A DNA stretch of 64,000 bases from Planctomycetota bacterium (GTDB lineage Bacteria > Planctomycetota > Phycisphaerae > Sedimentisphaerales > Anaerobacaceae), in NCBI GenBank assembly GCA_019456195.1, contig VRUK01000006.1:1-64000 (forward strand), written 5' to 3'. The notes under the pieces were generated by a model. That model made no database searches and was not told the DNA's origin. It saw only the letters and a list, made by a program, of their open reading frames with translations. Both the position numbers and the translations under genes were made by a program. Each line of letters opens with the position of its first letter. Positions within the stretch are counted from its first letter, which is position 1. This document shows positions 44,301 to 52,934 of the stretch, in pieces.

Positions 44301-47300
44301 CTGAAATAACAGCATATACTAATGATGGCGCTACCAATAACTCCAGCGTTACGATTAACGCCATAGGTAAGGAAATAATCGAAGACGATGTAGTTGTTGG
44401 CATAGAAGGCGGAAATGTAAAAGTAAAAAGCGATCCTGGCGAAGGTGACCCAGGCTATGCTGGAATAATGGCTCTTGCCGAGGGTGGGGATGAACCCGCC
44501 GGGAATACAGCCAATGTTAAAATCGATGCCGCCGGTGATGTTGAGGTAATTGCAAGAGGTGGCGGCGAAGCTGAAATTCTGGCTGAGGCTGTAAATGGGC
44601 TTTATATTGGTGACGAAGGGGATGATACTTTCTCTCAGGTGCTTAACACTGCTGGTGTTGATATCGACGCCGGTGGCCGTGTTTTAGTAAAAGCCCAGGA
44701 CGATTGGTATGACTATGACTATAGTGAGTGGATACCCAGTTCTGCTGGAATAGAAGCCCAAGCTCATAATTTCTTTGAGGCTGAGGATGAAGGTACAATA
44801 AATGTTTCTCTCAATGACCTTACGAACACGGCAACTGTTGATATTGACGCCGCTAAAGTTGAGGTACTTTCCTATGAAGGCGCTGAAGCTGTAATATTAG
44901 CAGAGGCCGCCAATATTCTGGACTGGAATTTTGAGGACTATGGACCTCCTCCTTTCTCTTTAGCTTTAACAGGCGACAACATAAATAACACCGCCAATGT
45001 TAATATTAAAACAGTGGCTCCTGAACCGGTAATTGGTGATGGCGACGGAGATGGTGACGGTGATGTTAAAGTAAAATCCGATGGCGGCCAATATGCCGGA
45101 ATAAGTGCTGATGCTTATAACGGGATTATGGATATTGTAGAAGCCGAATCTGCCGATGACATCCCGGCTAATATGAATAACAATGCATCTGTGATGATTG
45201 ACGCCGCTGGTGAAGTTAAGGTGGCAGGCTATAGCGGCGAGGCTGCTGTAACAGCTTTAACTCAGTATGCCAGAAACAACACCTCCACTGTTGATATTAC
45301 CACTAATGGCGATCTTAAAGTGGAAGGTAACGACGGTGATGCTTTCATAGAAGCTATTGCTGAAGATGGTGTTGATAACACCGCCACTGTAGTTATCGAT
45401 GCCGTTGGTGGCGATGTTAAGGTAATCGACATAGGTGAAGGCGGCGTTGACTCAGCGGGAATATTGGCCACTGCACAGTATGCCGGATTAAGTAATTCAG
45501 CCGATATTCAGATAGATGCCACTGCCACTACCACCACAGTTGAGGACGAAGGTCAAGTTTACGAAGAAGTAGAAGGTGGTGATGTAAAGGTCGTTGCCAA
45601 AGACGGCGGCCATGCTGAAATAATAGCTTACGCTGCTAATGCTGAGGCTGAAGAGGGGGCGGATCCTGCCTCCAACACTGCCAATGTTACGATTAACGCC
45701 ACTGGCGCCGATGTAACCGAGTCTGTTATAGTTGATGAAATAGTTACATATGATGAGCATGACGTACCAACGATAGAATATGTATATGAAGACGTAACTT
45801 ATACCGAAGGCGGAAATGTAACGGTCAAAGCCGAAAACGGCGGCGAAGCTGTAATACTTGCCCAGGCTGCCAGCAGCGATGAAAACACCTCCGATGTCCT
45901 GATTTGTGCCGAGGGTGAGGTTGAAGTACTTGGTGGCTTTATGCAGCCGGGCCCATATAATTGGAACCTGACCACTGCTTCGATAAAGTCTCTCGCCCAG
46001 TTCGGCAACATTAACGATGCCTATACCGGGATTAGTGCCGATGAAGGCGTTAGCGTAATAGCCGGTCACGGCAGCGGCGAAGCTTCGATTAGTTCGGATG
46101 CCTCATGGGGCGGGACCAATACCGCCCTTACTTCAATTTGCACCGATGGCGATGTTCTCGTAATAGACCTCTGTCGCAGCGGCGGCCCGGCTTCGATAAC
46201 AGCCGACGCTCTATATGGTGTTGATAATACCTCCACTGTCGGCGTTCATGCCGAAGGTGATGTTCTGGTAGCCGCAGGCCTCGATGATATGGGCGGTACC
46301 GCTCTGATAAAAGCTAAAGCGGATGCGAGCATTGGCGACGGTGATGGCGATGGTGATGGAGACGGTGATTCGGTATCTACGGCAACCGCCAATACTACGG
46401 TTATCTCCCAGAAGGGTGGTGTTGGTGTAATAGACAGACAAGACGGAAGAAGCCCCACCACAGCTTTAATTGAAGCTGAGGCTGTTAATGCTGACGAGAA
46501 CAATGCCTATGTTGGTGTTGTTGCAGGAGCCGACCTTTCACCTTCAGATTTAGTCGAACCTGTAACCAATGGCCATATTGAGCTTCCACCCATAGATCAG
46601 TGGTTGGAAAACATCCGACCAGGAAATGTGAATGTAGAAAGCTACGGATCCAGCGGTCATGCTTACATATCAGCCAAAGCTTACAATGGCGGTAAGAACA
46701 CTGCTGAAACAGTAGTTGCTGCCCCCGGAGAAGTGTTGGTACAGGAACAGGATGATGGCGGCATAGCCTATATAAGTTCGCTTGCTGACACAACTGATGC
46801 GGAAAATAGCGCAACTACCAGGGTTTACGCCAGTGAAGTTGCTGTATCTGAATTCGCTTACATAGAGGCATTGGGAGCAGTAGAAGAAATATCTGAAACC
46901 GATTACATCTTAACCGAAGATGGTGAAGTAGTTGACGAAGGCGATGTAGATGCCACATTAATAATTCAGGGTTATAGTGAACGCACCGATCTCCCGGCTT
47001 TACCGGAGTGCCCGATATGTGAAGATTCGATAATCGAAACAATACCGTTTGGACCTCCGGCACCATTAGGCGTAGCTCCGCTTCCGGGATTGCAGGAGAT
47101 ACTGTTCGGTCAGGGCGGTTGTCCTGCATTAATGGAATGGCTGGCTGCTGAAGTTGGTGTTGCCGTGGATGTACAGGTCTTTGTAGCGAACGCCTTTGTC
47201 TCTTCTACCGATTGCCAGCCCTGTGAGACCGCTGCAAAGCTCAAGCGTGCCGCTACGGTTTTGGCCGACGAAGATGGTTCCGCAATGACTGCCATGCTAC

Positions 47301-47563
47301 AGGTATTTAATCCTAATGTGCCGTTCACACCGGAAATGGCCAACTCGATTGCTACTGATCCCGGAGCACAGTACGCTGCGGCAAGAGGCTACATTGATGC
47401 TTTCGTTCAGTATATCGCTATCCTGAACACTGAAATGGGCTCTCCGGTAGCTGATTCTGTCGCTTATGTCATGGAAAAATACGGCTCAGACGTATCTGGA
47501 AATGATGACATGGCTGGTTTCCTTGCGACACGTATCCAAAGCGGCGAAACTTACGCTCAGTAA
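41348..47563 (+). CDS. TpsA-type filamentous hemagglutinin-like exoprotein with cysteine-bearing C-terminal domain
   Basis: The 2071-residue protein starts with an extended signal region (MTYWLACWMFFGLPAQVAMA). It continues with a TPS secretion domain (about 35-190) containing IIKWDNFNTFNG and the conserved MVNPAGIIFGSTATVNVAQL. Residues about 265-1835 are some 30 beta-helix repeats of the form T-A-x-V-x-I-D-A-x-G-x-V-x-V. Two Gly-Asp runs (10 and 12 residues) sit inside loops. The last 230 residues form a distinct domain with CPICED, GGCPALMEWLAAEVGV and CQPCETAAKLKRAATVLADE. TpsB next door should export it as a surface or secreted fibre. The exact role (adhesion, matrix, predation) is unknown. 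AAAGGG precedes the ATG, and a terminator follows. Confidence 0.9.
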   Translation: MEKVRKVVKKYYLRQIMTYWLACWMFFGLPAQVAMAVSPTPTWTDPGTATITQGADWTNVLVDQAQTIIKWDNFNTFNGELMEFEQGALLNSAVLNRISGPGTTFNGDLTGAGMRIFMVNPAGIIFGSTATVNVAQLVASGLGMTNQAFLDATDLTQNLKMDFTDGGAGDVINNGTITASDSVYLVGINVTNNGSIVSTNGMVVMAAGDSVKLGQPGSSVIVDMATSDYIGDTDNDINSGGSSGSITAKNVVLAAGDIWSGAMNVETLRAEAVGDVEIDGSILANANAASDAIAEIDIIAGSDVYINDNVTAQSYSDTGVSTDDAISTINIDAGGDANINNTVYAYSESRNASGNAQSTVKIDGDDTVNIGGWVEAFAKAKYSSLDASATVDIDAGLNVNVDNIVKAYARTQYDAGNSTALVDIAGNHVDVESIVESWATVKDGSGNAMADVQIYSVGDVDVGGGNALVKSWARTSDNAGNATAKTLIDAGGSVYIEGGSVEAWAVTEDGWPETTSPDLTATVDIDAVEEVAVGDDGDPGFVLAVARTGAGATGEIGNITANVDIDAGLVNILDGTVAAVAKTGFQSYVNAGDITATVDIDAIGYDDEVDVDGDITVDSSDYFDQGLGLTLSPVEAHAEAGSGIAGTAGNITATVNIKPANYLNVYSGIMAEALVGYENPAQAGNLSATVDILSADSVYVNRGYIEAFAGPIGKSPATFGDATAKVKIVADDSIEIEDAEVRAVAYEGATSTATVEITATQGNVDVKSTSEWTKIHALADNGTTNNAAIEIDAGGYVKVQANGIAWDDNVYIDAEARDGDDNNSDITIIAGGNVEVSASGNGPDAHILSRAHRGGDNTANLMIDAGGDLTAIASNGANVEIEAQTDAGSTNSATTTILTDGGVLVQSDSNNNSNARIRAEAESADVSNTANINITAIDDVVVTSNDNTAEIYAFAGSAETDNVVNNAGINITARSVQVKTQSGTAEITAYTNDGATNNSSVTINAIGKEIIEDDVVVGIEGGNVKVKSDPGEGDPGYAGIMALAEGGDEPAGNTANVKIDAAGDVEVIARGGGEAEILAEAVNGLYIGDEGDDTFSQVLNTAGVDIDAGGRVLVKAQDDWYDYDYSEWIPSSAGIEAQAHNFFEAEDEGTINVSLNDLTNTATVDIDAAKVEVLSYEGAEAVILAEAANILDWNFEDYGPPPFSLALTGDNINNTANVNIKTVAPEPVIGDGDGDGDGDVKVKSDGGQYAGISADAYNGIMDIVEAESADDIPANMNNNASVMIDAAGEVKVAGYSGEAAVTALTQYARNNTSTVDITTNGDLKVEGNDGDAFIEAIAEDGVDNTATVVIDAVGGDVKVIDIGEGGVDSAGILATAQYAGLSNSADIQIDATATTTTVEDEGQVYEEVEGGDVKVVAKDGGHAEIIAYAANAEAEEGADPASNTANVTINATGADVTESVIVDEIVTYDEHDVPTIEYVYEDVTYTEGGNVTVKAENGGEAVILAQAASSDENTSDVLICAEGEVEVLGGFMQPGPYNWNLTTASIKSLAQFGNINDAYTGISADEGVSVIAGHGSGEASISSDASWGGTNTALTSICTDGDVLVIDLCRSGGPASITADALYGVDNTSTVGVHAEGDVLVAAGLDDMGGTALIKAKADASIGDGDGDGDGDGDSVSTATANTTVISQKGGVGVIDRQDGRSPTTALIEAEAVNADENNAYVGVVAGADLSPSDLVEPVTNGHIELPPIDQWLENIRPGNVNVESYGSSGHAYISAKAYNGGKNTAETVVAAPGEVLVQEQDDGGIAYISSLADTTDAENSATTRVYASEVAVSEFAYIEALGAVEEISETDYILTEDGEVVDEGDVDATLIIQGYSERTDLPALPECPICEDSIIETIPFGPPAPLGVAPLPGLQEILFGQGGCPALMEWLAAEVGVAVDVQVFVANAFVSSTDCQPCETAAKLKRAATVLADEDGSAMTAMLQVFNPNVPFTPEMANSIATDPGAQYAAARGYIDAFVQYIAILNTEMGSPVADSVAYVMEKYGSDVSGNDDMAGFLATRIQSGETYAQ
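42150..46870 (+). repeat. About 30 degenerate beta-helix repeats in the TpsA exoprotein
   Basis: Units of roughly 40-60 residues recur with a core such as TATVDIDA, TANVKIDAAGDVEV, TAGVDIDAGGRVLV or TSTVDITTNGDLKV followed by a GEAEI-x-A-x-A strand. Spacing is irregular and units are diverged at DNA level, so this is a protein-level repeat, not a DNA satellite. Gly-Asp runs lie at 45035-45064 and 46334-46369. Confidence 0.8.
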
Positions 47564-47612
47564 TTCTCTATTAGAGAATTAAAACAAACGGTTTATTGAT
47601 TGTCTTAAAAAT

Positions 47613-47645
47613 AAGCCCGTCCCTCTTGGGGCGGGCTTATTCTTT
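47613..47645 (+). terminator. Rho-independent terminator of the TPS operon
   Basis: An 11-base-pair stem, AAGCCCGTCCC and GGGGCGGGCTT with one G-U pair and a TCTT loop, is followed by a T-rich stretch (ATTCTTT). It lies about 50 bases after the tpsA stop. The stem is symmetrical enough that it may also serve the convergent lipoprotein gene. Confidence 0.85.
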
Positions 47646-47748
47646 CGAGAACGTTACCATAGATTGCGAACCTAACAGCGCATAACTGAGAGATTATCCT
47701 TGACGGAAATGTGGGTGATTTCAGCAGGAAGTATGCTCATATATCTTC

Positions 47749-49410
47749 TCAGCGGTTACCACCGGCAGCATCTTCCTGACGTGTCACGATAGGCACGTAG
47801 CCAACTTCCAGATCCTTCGGAGGCCTCACAATCAGAGCAGGATCGAGTCTCGCCAGAGTCCCGCTGCTCGGCGGTGCCATGTAGTCCCTGTCAATGGGCC
47901 AGTTGGCGTGTATTTTTTCGATAAAGGACTGCAATTTCGCCTTCTTGCCATCACTCCACTCATATTGCTGGAAAGACGGCTGATCGACAAAACGATACCA
48001 GCAGTAGGTCACCAAAGATCCATCGGCGAGCCTCACCGTCAGCGGTCCGCGCTCCGGCCCGGGATTCGTCCAGGCTCCGCTGGCCGGTGACGTATAGGGC
48101 TTACCCCGCCCCGCTAATTTGAATTCCTTACTAAGAAGTTTCGTCTCTGCCGGCACATCCGCAGCCGATACCGCCACACGCTCATCTCCCACATGTTTGT
48201 AATATTGCGGAAAATAGCCATTGGCGCCGGCAGTGCCATCGTACCACTCCAGCCCCCACACATTTGATTCGAAGACCTTAGTATTAAACACCTTCTCGAT
48301 ACCGGTCATCACCTTACCGGCCTGATCGAAACGCGTTGTACGTGTCGTCAGTTTCGACTTCCAGGCCCCCTTCTCGTCGAACCGTCCGGAGCAGGCCGCC
48401 CCGCCGTCCCGCCATGCCTTGAAGGCCTCATACAAAGCCGCCTTCGAGTAATACGTAACGTCTTGCACAAGCAGCGTTCTTCCCTGCTCGTCAACCGGGA
48501 ACTGCAATTTCGGCAGCTTCGAATAGATAGCACCCTCGGCGTCCTGAGCATCGAAACGCGGCACAGTGTTAATCTCCATCGCCCCGCCGCCCATTCTCCC
48601 CGGCCGCGCATCGAGTCCCCGTCCATAGATAAAAGGATAATTGAACAGCTTACCTGTTTTGCTCCAGGTCTCCGGGATATAGTAGGCCATCGGTCCCTTG
48701 AAATTGGCCGCACTCAGAAAACATGTCCAGGCCTGATCGCCGGTCGGTGGGTCCCCGGTTGTGGCTTTGGTAAAGGGCAATGCCATGTATGTATAACCAA
48801 GGAACTTCCCTTTAGGATTACCCTCGAAAGGCAGTGCATCCGGCGGAATAAGCAGTCGGTTGCTCAGTTGGGCAATGCCAAGTCGATTGTCCGGCAGGGC
48901 TGTGCTGCTATAGAAAAACGACCACCCGGGCGAGCCGACCTCATAGTCGTAACATTGCGGCGTGGCATTCATACTGAATTTCGGCGGGCCGTATCGAAAT
49001 CGATTGCGCGCCCAATAGCCAAGACCACCTTCCACGGTCTGAAAAACGCTCCCCCAGGTAGGCCCCCGCTCCGGCCAGTTGTCTCTGGCGTATGTACCAA
49101 TCGGAGCAAGCGGAGTATCTTTATTGTCCGAGTTGTCCGGCGTGATCCAGGCGCTGGGTAGGCCTATCTGAAAGTTGGCAATAGGCTTATCAATCAGCGG
49201 CCACACAGCAGAATAAAACCCCATACCCGCACTATATAGCGCACGGTCCACCGGACGAGATGCGCTGTAGCCAATGTACCCATGAAGCCCACGAGAATGA
49301 GCCGTAACAACTCCCGCTCTTGCACTCTCGCCGTTGGCTACCTTTTCATTACCTTCACACGCCCCGCCTAAAACCAAAAACGCAAAAATAATAACTAACA
49401 AATTTCTCAT
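47749..49410 (-). CDS. Lipoprotein of unknown function
   Basis: From the ATG at 49410 (TTGGAGAG upstream) the protein has 553 residues; an ATG four codons earlier overlaps that ribosome-binding site. It begins with a signal peptide ending in the lipobox LGGAC, so it should be anchored in a membrane facing the periplasm or surface. The mature part is rich in Gly, Pro, Trp and Tyr (for example RNRFRYGPPKFSMNATPQCY), with no domain I recognise. It lies 84 bases downstream of another lipoprotein gene on the same strand. Confidence 0.7.
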   Translation of the reverse strand: MRNLLVIIFAFLVLGGACEGNEKVANGESARAGVVTAHSRGLHGYIGYSASRPVDRALYSAGMGFYSAVWPLIDKPIANFQIGLPSAWITPDNSDNKDTPLAPIGTYARDNWPERGPTWGSVFQTVEGGLGYWARNRFRYGPPKFSMNATPQCYDYEVGSPGWSFFYSSTALPDNRLGIAQLSNRLLIPPDALPFEGNPKGKFLGYTYMALPFTKATTGDPPTGDQAWTCFLSAANFKGPMAYYIPETWSKTGKLFNYPFIYGRGLDARPGRMGGGAMEINTVPRFDAQDAEGAIYSKLPKLQFPVDEQGRTLLVQDVTYYSKAALYEAFKAWRDGGAACSGRFDEKGAWKSKLTTRTTRFDQAGKVMTGIEKVFNTKVFESNVWGLEWYDGTAGANGYFPQYYKHVGDERVAVSAADVPAETKLLSKEFKLAGRGKPYTSPASGAWTNPGPERGPLTVRLADGSLVTYCWYRFVDQPSFQQYEWSDGKKAKLQSFIEKIHANWPIDRDYMAPPSSGTLARLDPALIVRPPKDLEVGYVPIVTRQEDAAGGNR

Positions 49411-49494
49411 AATACTCTCCAATCCTAAAGCATAAAATCAGACATCCCCACCGTCCCTATTTTTTAAAAGAAGGGTGCATCCATAGCACCCTCC

Positions 49495-50001
49495 CTACTC
49501 CGCCTTCCAGGGCGTTAGTATATAGGGCCAAGCTTGAGGATGAGCTATAGTGACAGAGATAGAATACCATTTACCCGGGACAGGTTTGAATGTTTCCGAT
49601 GGCGGCGGAACTACTTGCCTGAACCTCTTCGGGACTTGCCCAGCTACAACATCCCCAATGCCTTTCGCGCGAACCGGGGGAACAGCAACCACCTCCCAAC
49701 AGAGTGGCCCAGGCGGTCGAGTAAAAATGCTACCGCTACCGCCCTCGCCCTTAAATACTTCTATCTTCTTAACGTGTTCCCTCGGGTCGAGAAGACCCGG
49801 CTCCAGCACTTTCAGGCGAAAAGCGTTTGCGCGACCAGAGATTTTCTGGAAATGAGATGGATACTTGTGATGGTATCCACAGCCAAACATGAAAGGCATT
49901 GCCGCCAGCACATAAAGCCACAAAAGGGATCCTCGCACACGTGATTGAGGCTTCTCTGTACGAATTGTGGACTTAGGGTTTGTAGTTCCAGTCGATTCCA
50001 T
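49495..50001 (-). CDS. Small lipoprotein of unknown function
   Basis: The ATG at 50001 has GAGGAGA 6 bases upstream and gives 168 residues; the in-frame start at 50097 lacks such a site. An Arg-rich N-region ([20 protein letters not shown]) leads to a lipobox-like FMFGC. The rest, ending in [19 protein letters not shown], is not recognised. It is probably co-transcribed with the larger lipoprotein gene that follows. Confidence 0.6.
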   Translation of the reverse strand: MESTGTTNPKSTIRTEKPQSRVRGSLLWLYVLAAMPFMFGCGYHHKYPSHFQKISGRANAFRLKVLEPGLLDPREHVKKIEVFKGEGGSGSIFTRPPGPLCWEVVAVPPVRAKGIGDVVAGQVPKRFRQVVPPPSETFKPVPGKWYSISVTIAHPQAWPYILTPWKAE

Positions 50002-50313
50002 AATATTCTCCTCGATTCCATGCTTTTTGTTCAAACCAACCTTCTTAGAAAAAACTAGGGACAACGGGGCTGGTGAAAAAGCCCAACTTCCCAACAAAGG
50101 GTGGTACGGCCAAACTTGTTTGACCGTGTTCTGCCTCCAAGATTCAGACTTTACCCTCTAAGACAATCATTGCTGTTTGTTTTTCAACAGTCCCAACGTC
50201 TCTAGTATTCAGTAATAGGATATATGAATATCAACGAAATCCAACAATAATCTCCTGATAAGGTTGAAACGAGTGCATGGCCATAGTTTGTGCCCCATTT
50301 TTTCAGTGACACG
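50002..50313. other. Intergenic region, nothing identified
   Basis: About 310 bases between two minus-strand genes at the left edge of an AT-rich islet. I see no ORF with a ribosome-binding site, no repeat and no strong hairpin. Confidence 0.4.
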
Positions 50314-51225
50314 TTATATTTGAGAAAAAGTAAGGGCAAATTTATCGCTACATTTGCTCCCCTGAAAAAATAGTACTTTAGGATTTACTTCTCTGGCTAG
50401 ATTCATGATTTCCGTACGGTTTTGCTCGGATGTTCTGCATCCAAAGTATACAGCCTCTATCTCCTCGGGATATAATCTGTTATAATTGTATAGGTTTTTT
50501 TCTCTTTTAGGTAACATATCCCATACTCGCCATTCTTGTTCATATGACCAAATGTCGCTCTTAATATACGCATACTCCCAATATAGCTTCGTATGATCGA
50601 TTTCTCTGATACTGATAATCTCATCAATCCAATCTTTCATTGAAAAGAACAGAGGTGGTTTTTCTCTATAGATCACAGGACCTGCGGCACACAAGAGGTT
50701 ACCAAGTTTGGGCAGAACTCTTAGTTTTAACACAACGCCTTCGTGCTTATTTGAGTAGTGCGCCCACATCAAGATATTGTCGTTTATTTCACTCACGCTG
50801 AAAACTCTAATCCGTGGCAGAAAATCTTGCCACCATTTATTGTAATCGGACCTTGTCTTCTCCATAACGTCAGTAAGGGCCTTGATAGATGGAACAGTAG
50901 TAGATTTGGCGCATTCTCTGCTATAACCATACTCCTCAACTTTAGCTTTCAATAACGAGATTGCTTGGCCCCATTCATCTTTGAGATTCAACTTTACGGT
51001 TTTTTTACCCAGAATAATCTTTTCAATTTCTTCAAATACCAATTCTGGGAACAACTTTTTATCGAAATCGAATAGCAACTCAGTCTGTATATCGAAAGGA
51101 TCGTTAAAAAGGATAGGGGAGCTATATCGAAAATTCCTATTTCGCAAAATTAGAAAGGCCGTCTCCGCAGACATATATTTGTAAAAATGCGTCTTGTCAT
51201 GTGCTGGATATTTTTCTGGTTGCAT
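50314..51225 (-). CDS. DUF2971 family protein
   Basis: The 303-residue protein has the DUF2971 pattern: HFYKYMSAETAFLILRNRNF and SSPILFNDPFDIQ at the N-terminus, ILMWAHYSNKHEGVVLKLRV in the middle, and SYEQEWRVWD near residue 225. DUF2971 proteins have no settled function and are often found in accessory or defence-type islands. The gene is AT-rich compared with the metabolic operons. It is the last of three co-directional accessory genes, 170 bases after the HEPN-like gene. The ribosome-binding site is weak. Confidence 0.78.
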   Translation of the reverse strand: MQPEKYPAHDKTHFYKYMSAETAFLILRNRNFRYSSPILFNDPFDIQTELLFDFDKKLFPELVFEEIEKIILGKKTVKLNLKDEWGQAISLLKAKVEEYGYSRECAKSTTVPSIKALTDVMEKTRSDYNKWWQDFLPRIRVFSVSEINDNILMWAHYSNKHEGVVLKLRVLPKLGNLLCAAGPVIYREKPPLFFSMKDWIDEIISIREIDHTKLYWEYAYIKSDIWSYEQEWRVWDMLPKREKNLYNYNRLYPEEIEAVYFGCRTSEQNRTEIMNLAREVNPKVLFFQGSKCSDKFALTFSQI

Positions 51226-51395
51226 GATTCACAGTTTAATAGGCATGTTTACCTATTTATGCTACCCTATTCAGGTCTTTTACTTTTGTTTATTTACAGC
51301 TTCAGCCTACTTTTTCTTCTTTGCACGACCTACTGATCATGAACGAAGCCTAAAAATAGTAAACGTCCTAATCATTTTCGTGTTGATTTGCCATG

Positions 51396-52160
51396 TTAGG
51401 CATTTTGGTATAGTTCAGGATTTCTATCTCTATAATCCCAATCCTTGAGGAACTCATATGCAAGCCTCTTTATAATTGGTAATTCTTGAGTAATTCTCTT
51501 TAAGGTTTCAATATCAACACTAATAAATCCGTGAGCGATTCCATTTCTAAGTTCATGAAATTCATTCACCTTATCTACCTGATTTGGAATCACCTTCCAT
51601 GAATCACAAGAATTCCATATCTGGTCAAAACAATCACATATTTTGTTAATAATTCCATTTTGAGTTCGCGGATTGTCTTGGGCGAACTTTGAACCGAGAC
51701 TTTCTAATGATGACCAATATGATAAAAATGAATCTATAGGATTTTCGCTAACCATGGCCTTTCTATACCAACTAATAGACCTAGAAAATGTTCTTCTTTC
51801 AAGTCCTATTTCTCTGGATTGTTGAAAACAGTTTTCCCAATCATTTTTTCTTAATATTCGCTTAACATTGTCATTTACTGGTCTAAATTGAGTCCCGGAT
51901 AAGCTGACATAAAGAGGTAGATTTATTAATAAACATAAATAGTCTAATGCTTGACCCACAAAATATAGAGCAGCTTCATTTGCGTCCTCTTGATTATCAG
52001 CTCTAGCCACTAGCTCAATTTTCACACCATGCTGGGCAGCAGTTACTTGAATTTTTGTCCAAAACGGATTTTCACTTCCTTTTTTTGCATTGAATGTTGT
52101 TCTTTGCTCTACTGTTATTGGCCCAGAAACTGCCAAAGTTACTTTCCATTCAATTGGCAT
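51396..52160 (-). CDS. HEPN-like protein related to MauJ
   Basis: From the ATG at 52160 (AGGAGA upstream) the protein has 254 residues; an upstream ATG at 52184 lacks a site. The N-terminal third is beta-rich. The C-terminal half is helical with WYRKAMVSENPIDSFLSYWS and the motif RNGIAH within FHELRNGIAHGF, matching the R-x4-H signature of HEPN domains, many of which are RNases in toxin or abortive-infection systems. The overall layout resembles proteins annotated as MauJ, but there is no methylamine gene nearby. Nuclease activity is inference only. Confidence 0.6.
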   Translation of the reverse strand: MPIEWKVTLAVSGPITVEQRTTFNAKKGSENPFWTKIQVTAAQHGVKIELVARADNQEDANEAALYFVGQALDYLCLLINLPLYVSLSGTQFRPVNDNVKRILRKNDWENCFQQSREIGLERRTFSRSISWYRKAMVSENPIDSFLSYWSSLESLGSKFAQDNPRTQNGIINKICDCFDQIWNSCDSWKVIPNQVDKVNEFHELRNGIAHGFISVDIETLKRITQELPIIKRLAYEFLKDWDYRDRNPELYQNA

Positions 52161-52271
52161 TGTGTCTCCTTTTTTTGAATGCATAACTATGTATATATAG
52201 TTTCCATATCATGAAAAAGCGTACCGTCTCTTCGAAGCCGTTGGCAAAGTCGGGTGTAGTGCAGCAATTTG

Positions 52272-52934
52272 TTACGCAGATTTATCAATATATGATTTCC
52301 TTTTATGTGCGAGGAACCTGTGTGGGTCTAAAGATGCTTTACCTAAAAATAAAAATCCTATACAAGTAAGAAAGGATAATCCAATAACAACCACATATTC
52401 CCAATTTATAGTGCCTTCAAGCCTAAATCCCGGTAGCGTTTTATACAGAAGAAAAATCCATAAAAAAGTTACATATAAACTGATCATCTGGTTAATCTTT
52501 GATACAGAAAACTCATATGGCCCTGTTATTAAACGATAAATCGATTCTTTAATGCCCTTAGGTTTATGGCGTCCGAGTACCACTTTATACAGTGGGCCAG
52601 TTACATCATCTTCCAGCAGATCTACATGGTTTTCCCAGTTCTCATGCCATTTTTTACTTCCTTTATTCACGCAAAACCAGCCAAAAGAGAATACTATTCC
52701 CAAGCATGCGAGAATAACAGAAAGCTCATTTTTTGTTTCTATAGATGAAGCTTGAATGGCACCGTATCCCGCCAGAGTAGCGCCGATAAAAGCCCAAAAA
52801 TACGTGGCTCTTTTCCAATAAAGCTCAATCTCAAATTTTCGTATACCAAGAGCGTGCTCTAGTGCAGCAGTATATTTCTTTTTATCGTCCTTAAAATCCT
52901 TATTGTATTGTTCTTGTGAATAATTCTGACTCAT
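52272..52934 (-). CDS. RipA-family octameric membrane protein-like
   Basis: From the ATG at 52934 (AGAAGGA upstream) the protein has 220 residues. It has a charged N-terminal helix (YNKDFKDDKKKYTAALEHAL), a pair of membrane segments (ATYFWAFIGATLAGYGAI and LSVILACLGIVFSFGWFCV), a soluble loop with KKWHENWENHVDLLED, and a second pair (LYVTFLWIFLLYKTLPG and VVVIGLSFLTCIGFLFLG). This 2+2 layout and the WHENWE-type loop are what I recall of the RipA family of octameric membrane proteins. It heads the accessory trio. Confidence 0.6.
   Translation of the reverse strand: MSQNYSQEQYNKDFKDDKKKYTAALEHALGIRKFEIELYWKRATYFWAFIGATLAGYGAIQASSIETKNELSVILACLGIVFSFGWFCVNKGSKKWHENWENHVDLLEDDVTGPLYKVVLGRHKPKGIKESIYRLITGPYEFSVSKINQMISLYVTFLWIFLLYKTLPGFRLEGTINWEYVVVIGLSFLTCIGFLFLGKASLDPHRFLAHKRKSYIDKSA

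Noticed and set aside
42150-46870. Regular repeats in tpsA as a CRISPR array or DNA satellite
   Set aside because: Repeats are in frame, irregular in length and conserved only at protein level, with no constant repeat and spacer pattern.
48463-49161. 232-codon plus-strand frame
   Set aside because: Antisense to the lipoprotein gene, which has a lipobox, signal peptide and ribosome-binding site.
51396-52160. Methylamine utilisation role suggested by MauJ resemblance
   Set aside because: No other mau gene in the window; the only firm motif is the HEPN-type R-x4-H.
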